Assembly: GCA_916700875.1 (NCBI GenBank)
Contig: CAKAKS010000062.1
Coordinates: 15,169,460-15,233,459, forward strand
Length of the DNA stretch: 64,000 nucleotides
Direction: 5' to 3'
Origin: Sebastes aleutianus
Taxonomy: Eukaryota > Chordata > Actinopteri > Perciformes > Sebastidae
The first letter of the stretch is position 1. Each line of letters begins with the position of its first letter. The position numbers were made by a program, and so were the translations under genes. This document shows positions 25,598-35,515 of this stretch, piece by piece. The notes under the pieces are model-generated. The model ran no database searches. It saw nothing but the letters and a program-made list of their open reading frames with translations, and was not told the DNA's origin.

Positions 25598-27164
25598 AAA
25601 CTGAAGGCAACACCTTCATTACCTAAACTTAAGGTCTTATTTTACAGGGGTCCCAAGCTAGTTTTATGACCTTTATTGATTCAGTTTATATTGTGCTTAT
25701 GTGGTGCATTTAACTCATTTCTATATTCAAACCCAAGCTTGGAAAACGGGGGAAACATGGGGTCAATAGGGGCTAGCTGGTAGGTTAATCCAGCCCTGCT
25801 GCAGATACTGAATCTTTTATTTCTTTATTTGGTCCAAAAGGATATGAATCATATGTTGTTTCCATCCAACCAACAAGGTTAAATGTTCCTTTGTCGATTG
25901 TCCTCCATCATTTCAGCTTGCCACCTGTTCCAAATACCTTTAACCTATTTTATACCTGTTGTTTTATACCTGTTGTAGCTGCTAGCACACAGCAGAGTAT
26001 AAAGTCAAGTCATGTTTGCCCTTTGATTCGCTGTCAAAGCAACAAAAACACTGGTCAGACTGGTTTGTCGCAGTGGTTTTGGTGTTGTTTAAACAAACAT
26101 TGGAAATCCTCAACAGGGGATAATGTGTGACTGGTGTGTGACTGTATAAAAATACTGTATATCCACTAAGATGTATGTAGTGTATGTGGGAATAGTAGCC
26201 TCACAGACTGACCCACAAACTGGAGTCACAATAAGGACACACCTTATGCAAAATGTCACGGCCCTGCAGGGTTTCGTTTATTGCAGCAGCTGAAATAAAC
26301 AGAGTTAGCATGACTGATGGACTTTAACCAAACTGCATGACAACGTTACAGTAAATAAAACATAATCCATCAGTGCTGCTGTGCACACCTACTATATGAC
26401 AGGCAGGACAGCGAGTGAAAGCCGCAGAGCAGAGACAAATAATGGCAGCTTGACTGGTCAAACAAGCTGCTCACAGAGAAGTTTCCATTGCGTGTACTTC
26501 CTCTTTGTGACAGTCGCTTCACAATAGGTGTCGTTTATTGTGGTGATGCATGAACCGTGGATTATCAAATATTTAAGGAAGGCTTCAATGCAGTGTATAC
26601 ACCCTGCGGAGCTGTTCAATATAAAGGCTGAATTTATTTCCCTCTGAACTCAAAGTGGGAGTGAAGTCAAGAGGAAGCTGATAAAAGATGCAACACACTG
26701 ATGCAGCCTTCGAATCACTTTGGTGTCATTAGCTGAACAAAAAGATCAGGGGGGGCCCAATTAATTATAGCAGGCTTATCGCTGTGTAAACACAAGCTCA
26801 ATGGCTGCTGATTACGAAATATATGTGCATAAATCTGTCGCGCGGCTTACAGACAATGGCTTGACGATGTGTCACATTATAATGACACATGAAAGATGCA
26901 AAACAAGTCAGCCCTGCAAAGGAATGAAGATGGACTGTGGGGCATTCAGCAGCTGTTAATGAGCAGCGCAACCAGTTGTTGTGGTTGGATACCAGTCTTC
27001 CCACCAAGTCTTGAGCTATGAAAGAAATGTGAGGCGTGCTGAGAGAGAAACACAATGATCCAGATGACAGGAGAGCACTATTTCTGGAGAGACCTGTCAC
27101 TCCTGTCAGACCTTCAGACGACGACGACGACGACATCTACCTGTCCGTCTCACCCGGCCCAGCT
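25598..27164. other. No gene seen between the TMEM238 paralogues
   Basis: Intergenic DNA up to the second TMEM238-family start. Its last few hundred bases should hold that gene's promoter. A GAC run (27118-27134) lies 30 bp before the ATG. Confidence 0.5.
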
Positions 27165-27398
27165 ATGGAGCAGAGGAAGATCCCCATGGTCTTCCTGGTA
27201 CTGGCTGTGATTTTCGACGTCGTCGGCCTCATCCTCTTCTTCCTCGGGATCTTCGCTCCTTTCAGTTTCTGGGACTTTTTCGTGCTGTCCGGACCTTTGT
27301 TGATCTTCCTCAGCCTGTTCTTCTGGATATTCTGGTACATGGGGAACCTCACCGTGTCTGACGACGAGCTCAACCTCATCAAGACAGACATACTGTGA
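27165..27398 (+). CDS. tmem238l: TMEM238L-like small membrane protein
   Basis: A 77-aa two-pass protein. TM1 is about residues 6-32 (IPMVFLVLAVIFDVVGLILF) and TM2 about 35-62 (FFVLSGPLLIFLSLFFWIFW, then YMGN). It follows the TMEM238 plan but lacks the long polar tail, ending SDDELNLIKTDIL. ATG at 27165 sits in CAGCTATGG and starts directly before TM1. The frame is open to 27036 and would add 43 residues with a run of six Asp, but this extension has no family resemblance and is more likely 5' UTR. From memory, human TMEM238L adjoins PIRT on 17p, which supports the assignment. Function unknown. Confidence 0.8.
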   Translation: MEQRKIPMVFLVLAVIFDVVGLILFFLGIFAPFSFWDFFVLSGPLLIFLSLFFWIFWYMGNLTVSDDELNLIKTDIL

Positions 27399-27799
27399 CC
27401 ACAGTGAAGCAGGACTGAGTCCGAGTCTGCTGGACTCCTTCAACAGCATGTGAAGGATGATGAGGAGGGGACTGGCAGGAACGATTGGAGCAGAAGCTTC
27501 ATCAAAAATCATGACTTTGTGAACCTTCGGCTCTCCTTGAGGTTTTGCCTCAGCGAAGGATGTGTGATAAAACCAAATCCGGGCAGAAACCCATTTGACT
27601 AATCCCAGGAGATAATAAAACACTCTATTCCATCGTTTGACTTCAGGGTAAAAACAACTTGTCATGTTGTATATGGACAGCAGAGATTCCTGGACTTTGT
27701 TGGAGTGGAAAATGTATTTCTCAGCACTTTCATTGGGAGGAAGCTTTTAACCCCGACCGACTTTACTGTCTTTCAGAGGCTGTGGCAGGTTCACTTTTA

Positions 27800-28013
27800 G
27801 AGCTAGAGTGATAGATATGATATACAACTAGAAAAACTTAAGAAATCCATTGGTACCAACCATGTCATGCTAGCTTGTCATGAAGGAGGCTAAATAAAGT
27901 TTCTGACCTCAAGATACTGTATGCGAATGAAAATGGGTTCTATGGGTACCCACGAGTCTCCCCTTTACAGACATGACCACTTTATGATAATCACATGCAG
28001 TTTGGGCAAAAAC
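27800..28013 (+). mobile_element. Family H1 internal fragment
   Basis: Matches the interior of 6188-6733 (AATCCATTGGTACCAACCAT, TGGGTACCCACGAGTCTCCC, TATGATAATCACATGC) with a gap around 27900. Both termini are missing, so it is a decayed remnant. Confidence 0.8.
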
Positions 28014-30127
28014 ACATACAGTTATTTGAATGCAGTAGAAAAGTGTTATTTTCACCTATTCTAAAATGGTGTGAATATTTCTGCATTCTGAGGTCCATAA
28101 ACAGTCTTGGAAATACATGAATTGGGTGTCACTGTAAAGCTGAGACTCGTGTGAATCCAATGAGCCCAATTGTATTCATGTGTGATGATGTTAGTCCCCA
28201 TAGTTGCCATGTCATTGTATTGAGACCAGTTTTTGAAATTTGACCTCACTGTATAAAATGACCTGCTGTGACCTCTAGGATAATCACAGCCTCGTGAAAC
28301 AATCAAAGCCACAAACTAGAAACCTAGGGTATTCCAAATGTCAAACGTTGTCTCAATGTGGTATTTTGGAGGGATTACTGATCATTTTTATCAATTCTCG
28401 AGCCCCTATACACTTTTACTATTTATGACTAAGAGAAGTTGACACACAGTGCTGAGCTGCATCTCAAATTAATCTTCAGGTTCTCAGCTTTCAGATGATG
28501 TACACCACTTTGATGTGACATCTACTGTTGACCTGCTATCTCCCCCTAAAGACAAAAATGTGTCTATTGTGGGTCTCAGAGGGTTAAAAAGTGCACCATA
28601 ATGATGCCTCATTTATGTCATTATTATCACATATGTATATGTTGTGAGTTGATATTTATATTTCAACATGTCCCTGTACATTTGTGTAAGATGGAAAAAG
28701 CTTTTGTGACTAAACATGCTTTGAAAGGATGTCTGTTGTTGTGTTCTTTGTGAAGCTGCTCCTCCATCAAAACTGGCCAAACAGGCAATGTGGGTTTTTG
28801 CTCTCTGGGGTTATTTTAGTCAGATCCACCCAGTGTAGAGTTCACCAGGAAGAATAAACATACACTCTCTCACACAGGCCAAGGTATGTAGAGAGACAGG
28901 AAACATGCTCCTTCACAAAGCAATGACGCTCCACTAATTACACGTGCTATACAGGCTTTTGCCAATTAGCAAAAAAACAAACGCTGTGCTTCAGTTTGTT
29001 CACCACAACAACCAGCGAGGAGAATGAAACTAATACTCCTCCTCCACGCCCAATTCTTTCCCAGCCTTAATCAGCACTCAAGGCACCATTAGCTCCCTCA
29101 GACATGGAGAGTGTTATTAATGTGTCCATTTGGTTCCTGCTCCTGAGAGAGGAAATGGAGGAGAGGTGTAATGGGTCTCTCTCTGCAGAAGAGATGTATA
29201 GAAACCCTGCTGCTCAGCCCCTCCTCCTCCTCCGCGGGACACCGCGTTCACTGTTGTGCTGCAAATCCCCAAGTTGTCTAGATGGTATATGTCATTATAA
29301 TCTTAATCACAACTCGTCTCGTCAATAGCATCTCCCGTGAGAGACGCAGATTACGAAAAGGGTCTAACATTACATAAACATCCTGGTTGGTTACAGCTTA
29401 AATCAAATAACAGCATGATGAGGCATTGTGCTCTTTTTGTAGGTATAACGCTGAGCAGTTATTAGGTTGTGAATCCCAATCATGTGGTTTGAGAGAGCTT
29501 TGGCTGACTCCCCATTAGCTGTGCCACAGAGCTCACTACTCTAGTGAAAATGGGATCTACTTTCATGGTGGATAAAACAAGTGCTTGTACCACAAGTACA
29601 CGGAAAGTACAATAAGACAAACAGATAGATGGAGACATTACAGGCGAAAACATGGTTTTTCGTGATCAATTTTGAGATTTTGGGCTCTTTTGCTTCCATA
29701 AAATGTCATCTTTAGTGGCAAGAAAACATCCAAAATACACATTTAGGTGTTTATTTTACTACATTGTCTCTTTGCGCCCGTATATTCCTCCTAAATTCAC
29801 CAAAAGTTAACATTAGATAATGCCTCATTTGTATATTTCAACATAACATTTTCAGAAAACTTGTAATACAACAAATAATTGTGTTAATGTGAGTAATCAA
29901 CTTTAGAAGTTTCATGCCGATATATATCAGTTCGATTTTTTACCCTATACACCTTATAGTTTTTAATATTTCAGATGTGGCTTCATTAGATAATCTTGAT
30001 TATATGAATTATTTGCTGCAGATTTGTAGTATTAAAAGTACTATCCAATTGCAAAAGCAATCAATCTAATGTGTGTGAATGTATTCAGAGATAAGGACAT
30101 GTCCCATTAGGCAGCTCGTATCGATAT
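28014..30127. other. No gene seen
   Basis: Intergenic DNA without recognisable exons. A 74-aa frame at 29104-29328 has no family features. Confidence 0.55.
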
Positions 30128-30240
30128 AAGATAAGAGATAAGATAATCCTCTATTAGTCCCACAGCAGGGAAATGTCCAGTGTTACAGCAGCAACGGGGA
30201 CAACAACAAGAGGCATCAGGAAAAAAAAAAAAAAAAAAGC
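30128..30240 (-). repeat. Retroelement-type 3' tail with (GATAA)n
   Basis: GATAAGAGATAAGATAATCC then CTATTAGTCCCACAGCAGGG resemble the segment at 32551-32660. It ends in a run of 18 A. Probably the 3' end of a non-LTR element on the minus strand. Confidence 0.45.
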
Positions 30241-31600
30241 AAGATGGAATATAATTAAGTAAAAAGCAAAAATAGAATACGTTGACAGACTGAACGGTTG
30301 ATTTGTGTTGTTATAAGCTGCACTCTATGCCGTTATTAATAAGCAGATAAATGCTTTGTCTGTGGGCAGATAGATGTGTCTTTATGAAGGTGATGAGGTG
30401 ATGACACATGTTCATTATTCTGCTCTGTTTGTGAACACTACTTCAGCCTAAAAGCTTAAAATGGCTGGTGAGTTCATGATGTCATCTTTGGAGGATTGTG
30501 ATGGAGCATGTCTCCCTCCAGTGGTTGCTGGAGTCCAAGTTACAGGTTAATGTGACTGATTCTCATGGGCCCTTCAACTATTCCCTACTAGAATAAAACA
30601 GAAATAAATATTATCCTGCTTTCTTTTATCCTCCTACTGAGCGGTGTTGCTATTTTTACTTTAGCAAAAGACCTGATTATTTCCTCCACCGCTATTATTA
30701 ACAGGTGAGCTGCTTTGTTTTTAAAGATTATTCATGCACACTTCTAGTATGCATTTTCAGATTTTTTAAAATCTGCCAGTGTTCTTATTTTAAATTCTGG
30801 TAAGAGAAAATACCAGAATAGAATAAGATACGATAAGAGAAAAATATGAATGAAATACAGAAAAGGGAAAGATAGTATGAGAATTTCAGTATTGTTTATT
30901 GAATATTACAATAATGTGATTTGGTAACTACATGTTCATCACAATGTTGACCAATCAATAATTTTAGATAATTTACATATTTAATCTTATGTCAAACTTC
31001 CTATATTCAATTTATGTTTCTCAGCGAGGATCATATGTTTTCATTGAGATATTTAAAGTTGTAAAAAAGACTTTTGTATTTTAGTTCAATGCAAGATACA
31101 GCTTTGGGGTGGCAACTAAGAATCATTTTAAACATAGATTAATCTGCCTATTATTTTCATGATTTATCAATTAATCTCTTAATCTATAAAATGTGAGAAA
31201 ATTGTGAAAAATGGCCATTACATGTTCCTAGAACCCAATGTCTTCAGATGTCTTGTCTGAACAAAAATCCAAAAGATAATAATGAATTAAATACATTTAC
31301 ACTTAAAACAGCAAGTACAATTTGAAAAGTAAAGTTTTTTATGTTTTTGCATGATAAATGTCTTTAACAACAAATCACAATCAAAACAAGTCATCCTTTA
31401 ACCTTATTGTGTTATCCTTTACTTTTCTCAATGAATATGTATTTGTATATTATCTGTTGTATATAGTTATAGACAGGGTCTAAAATTGAGTTTTTTCCTC
31501 ACGTGCCACTGTGGCAGGTCACTGAACATTTCTACTAGCCACACAATTATTTTCGTTGCCACTTCTGAAATCTACGTAGAACGCTTTAGAATTGTAACTC

Positions 31601-31996
31601 TAGGACTGTGTATTGAAAAGAATCCGGCAATACAATACGTGCCATGATACAGAGATTACGATTCAATATATTGCAATATATTGCAATATATTGTGATACT
31701 GTCAGCAAGGCGATATATTGTGATTTTTTTTAATCTAATTTTAGGAAAACTGTCATAGTATAATGAACACACCACCATATGTATAAAATCTTTTTTACTT
31801 TTTTTATGCAATCAGAACAGTGGGATCTGCCTTTGCATTTATCACAGAAGATGCATATCTTTGCAAATAAAATAAAGTATTGACTGAGTTCATCTTTGCA
31901 TATAAACTATTAATTAGAAATCAATACAAGATTTTTGAGAATCGAATGGCAATGTATTGCAATACTCAATATTTACGATATTTTCTTCCACCCCTA
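31601..31996. mobile_element. hAT-like short element, decayed
   Basis: TAGGACTGTGTATTGAAAAG on the left and ATATTTTCTTCCACCCCTA on the right fit the TAGGGGTG...CACCCCTA type of ends. The interior has CAATATATTGCAATATATTG palindromic runs. A 62-aa frame inside is not conserved. Confidence 0.5.
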
Positions 31997-32550
31997 GTAA
32001 ACACTGAGTCAGTGATAACAAACAGTAGAAATATGGATCATGTAACCTTAATCCTTGACCATTTTTAATTTAGGAATTGCTTTTAAAAAAGAATATTTCC
32101 TAGTATAAGGAAAACTGCCATGGTGGCAGGTGACCTGAAATTTTTACCTGCGACAGCCAACATTTACCCTGCATTTGGCAGGTGGCAGGTGCTCATTTCA
32201 TTCCCTGGTTATATATATATATATACAGTATATATATATTTATTTATAGATGTTTGATATGTCAAATTAATCAAAATCAAATAACTTTTTTTTACTAATA
32301 GCTGATCATTTCAGCTCTATAATTGATGATTTCATGACCTTAGAGCCACAATGACTAATATTTTGTCATAGGTGGCAAAGCGTGTCATATTGCAGGAAAT
32401 CATGGACACACAGAGGCCTTCTTTTTGATTGTATTCTGCCTTTATGATGATTCAGACCATGTTTTCTTTATTTATTTATTTACTGCCTTGCCTCTGTGGA
32501 CATTTTCTGTCACACAAACGTAAAATGGCTTCCCATGTAACAAGCTCATT

Positions 32551-32660
32551 AAGATAAGATAAGATATTCCTTTATTAGTCCCGCAGTGGGGAAATTTGCA
32601 GTACGCAGCAGCAAAGGGGATAGTGCAAAAAACAAGATGCGTCAGCTAACACAGTATAAA
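32551..32660 (-). repeat. Retroelement-type 3' tail with (GATAA)n
   Basis: AAGATAAGATAAGATATTCC, TTTATTAGTCCCGCAGTGGG and GAAATTTGCAGTACGCAGCA. The pairing with 30128-30240 shows it is a dispersed repeat rather than unique sequence. Confidence 0.5.
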
Positions 32661-32867
32661 AAAAAGAGCTAAACAAAGTGTAACAAATTATGAACCATTT
32701 AAATAGAAGAAAGTATAAAAATAGGGGCAGTATATACAGTATTGACATTAAACAGACTATTAACAAAATTGCACAAGTGGAAAATGATATTGCACAGTGA
32801 GAATGAAATGAAATTCCACCTAAAAATAATCAGGTTATTGTCAGTTTTTGGTGTGTAAGTGATTAAT

Positions 32868-32930
<63 letters not shown>

Positions 32931-33015
32931 GTAGGTAGGTAGGTAGGTAGGTAGGTAGGTAGGTAGGTAGATAGATAGGTAGGTAGGTAGATGGGTAGGT
33001 AGGTAGGTAGGTAGG

Positions 33016-33061
<46 letters not shown>
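32868..33061 (+). repeat. (TAGA)n/(TAGG)n microsatellite
   Basis: About 194 bp of tetranucleotides in three blocks: TAGA, then mostly TAGG, then TAGA. The antisense frame that reads YLSI/YLPT repeats is purely a product of this run. Confidence 0.97.
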
Positions 33062-33062
<1 letters not shown>

Positions 33063-33105
33063 TGGATAGTAACTTTATTGATCCCGAGGGAAATTAAATT
33101 ATTCT
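33062..33105 (-). mobile_element. LINE 3' end attached to the TAGA microsatellite
   Basis: TAGTAACTTTATTGATCCCG and AGGGAAATT form a conserved 3' end seen in fish non-LTR elements of the RTE/Rex3 kind, and the adjacent tetranucleotide array would be its 3' tail. Only the tail is left. Confidence 0.5.
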
Positions 33106-33368
33106 GTACCTTGGTTTTTACCTCCATGCTGTATTCAATGTAAAAAAAAAAAATCTGTTAACACCCTTCATCATTACTTTACACCTTTGTCAGAGGGGCC
33201 TTGAATGGTTGCACGCGCACGCGCACACCGCCCTCACTTCCGCCCAGGCAGTCAGTCCCTCATGTTTACAAACAAGTGGCCTACAGATGGCAGGGTCACT
33301 CACCCTGATGATAACGAGGCCTGCAGACAGACAGGATAGCACAGGATTACAGACCTGCAGCATGAAGT

Positions 33369-33370
33369 AG

Positions 33371-33405
<35 letters not shown>
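33369..33405 (+). repeat. (GTCT)n microsatellite
   Basis: Nine or so uninterrupted GTCT units. Confidence 0.95.
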
Positions 33406-33429
33406 AGGTGCAACAAGATGTGTTTGCAC

Positions 33430-34869
33430 TGATTATACAGACTTGTAACCACGATCATTTAAAAAGATAGTTAACCTCAAACATTACAAAGTAACAAGAT
33501 GCTGCAAAGGGGGCAACGTGCAAAACCAGTGCATGGATTCTGTAGTGGAGGAGGAAGAAGACCCATCGTGCACTACTGTGGCTTCTTTTGCTGCAGCTTT
33601 CGACGTGCAGAGATTAAAGGGAGAAGATGCATCCTGCAAAAAAATCATCTCACACATGTGCTAGTTTCCTGTTTTTCACACATGATTAGTGGGTGATATC
33701 AATGCATGATTACATGTTATCGCTGTAGTGATTATTGTGGCCTCAGGCTAAAGAACGCTTTTGTCCATCAGTCCATCTTGTTGCTAAATAGTAATTAATG
33801 TGCTGCTAAAGACATGTAAATCCAGAGGACAGATGGTAATTTTGTAATGTATTTATGTATGAATAATGGTGATGTGTTTTTTTTTTTTTGTCTGCTGATG
33901 GGTCTCACTTGTCTGTCTTTCTATGGCAACAGTATGTCTATTGTATAGGCGGTGGGGATAGGCCTATAAGGCAAGAATACTTAATAATACTTTTCTTAAG
34001 TATATCTCCATCAAAAGATTAAGTACAAGTAGGCCTATAAGCCAAGAATACTTAGACTCTTCTGTATACTTGTCAGTACGATAAGTATATCTCTGATAAG
34101 TACATAAAAGGTATACTACTCCATACGGCTATTAGACTATACATTCTTAAACCCACTTTCTATAGGCTAATACATTACTTATGCAATCTGCAACCTAATT
34201 TTTAAAAAGTGAAAAACAAACAGCTTAAAATGAAGGACAACAACTAATATGAACCCACACCTAAACAGTTCATACTGTACACAAATCCATAGGCAACAAT
34301 TTAAAAAAAAAAAATTCAAACAATATTTTTATTGAATTTTACATATAGACATATTTACATATATTAATAACAATATTAATAATTAAATTATACAATGAAA
34401 TGTTTAGTCAGAATTTCAAAGAAAGAGACATGACATTTCATGTATTTCACTTATCTAACAAAGAAAACAAATAAAAGAAAAGAAAAGAAAAATAAATAAA
34501 TACCTCAAAGAAGAAGAACAAAAAAGAACAAAAAAAAAAACACAACAACACACAACATCCATAGGCTACTATTAGCCAGTTGATGCATAAGCATCAATTC
34601 AATCAATATGATAATGTTGCCATAGACCCACTTTTTCTCAAACTGAGCTGCCTATGGATGCAAAATTAATTTCAGTGCAAACTGACAATAAAGTTGTATC
34701 GTATCGTATTGTGACTGATTTTGCACGTGTAAACCAATTGCTCCACTCCACTTTTTTTCTTGTGAGGTTAAAAAACCACTTCTTACTTCTCACCGAGCGA
34801 GCATATGCGCGTATTGCTGTTACTACCCCCTCAACCGACCTTGAAAAATCTGTCCTCGGAATTAATTCT
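33430..34869. other. No gene seen upstream of FOXK2
   Basis: Contains two related GGCCTATAA(G/C)GCAAGAATAC-like segments (33960 and 34031) and A-rich stretches (34300-34550). The small frames at 34638-34892 lie on opposite strands over the same bases and are not protein-like. Confidence 0.55.
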
Positions 34870-35207
34870 CTCACCTGATTGGCTGCAGTCACAGACCCGC
34901 ATCGGCGTCCTGCATTCTCATTGGTTGAGCGCGCCTGTCAGTCAAAGTGAACACCGCCCCTCTCTCGCTCTGTTTGGCTGGATCTCTCCGCTTACCCTTT
35001 CTCTCGGCGGTGGGTCGGAGCCGCTGTCCCTGCTGGCCTCGCATGTTTCCCCTCTTAAATTCCTGAATTTGATGCCCCATTTGTAAGATTTAAACCATCT
35101 AAACGCCTCTGTAAAAACCCCACAGTCCACACACACCGGTGTTTTATTTTCACCCCAGTAATTTGGCTGTTTTTTAAGACTTTAACACCCCCTAAAAACA
35201 CAAAAAC
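34870..35207 (+). promoter_or_regulatory. foxk2: Probable FOXK2 promoter and 5' UTR
   Basis: This stretch is richer in G+C and CpG than the AT-rich repeats before it. Two ATTGG motifs (reverse CCAAT boxes) lie at 34878-34882 and 34920-34924, 42 bp apart, followed by a pyrimidine-rich stretch with CpGs. There is no clear TATA box. The arrangement fits a TATA-less housekeeping-type promoter. The transcription start is inferred to be near 34950-35100 and is not shown by the sequence. Confidence 0.5.
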
Positions 35208-35515
35208 ATGGCCGTGGTGGTGAGCGGCGGATCGTCTGGGCCGGTTGCCCGGCTCGAGGGCCGTGAATTCGAATACATGATGAAGAAGCGCTCGGTGACC
35301 ATCGGCCGGAACTCGTCTCAGGGCTCCGTGGACGTGAGCATGGGCCACTCCAGCTTCATCTCCCGGAGGCATCTGGAGATATTCACCGCGAGCAGCGACG
35401 ACGGAGGAACCGGCGGCAGCGGGGACTTCTACCTGAGGTGTCTCGGTAAAAACGGGGTGTTTGTAGACGGAGTGTTCCTCAGACGAGGCGCCCCTCCTCT
35501 GCAGCTACCACGAAT
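35208..35515 (+). CDS. foxk2: FOXK2 coding exon 1 (most of FHA domain)
   Basis: Encodes residues 1-102 and the first two bases of codon 103. The start ATG follows CAAAAAC and is the first methionine ahead of the conserved ARLEGREFEY block. The exon ends CGAAT before donor GTAAGT. Joining AT to the G of exon 2 gives Met where mammals have Val (LPRM-CTF). Confidence 0.95.

Noticed and set aside
27150..27665. 171-codon minus-strand frame over the TMEM238L-like gene
   Set aside because: Glu-rich antisense shadow of the membrane-protein codons.
32867..33127. YLSI/YLPT repeat protein on the minus strand
   Set aside because: A direct translation of the tetranucleotide microsatellite.
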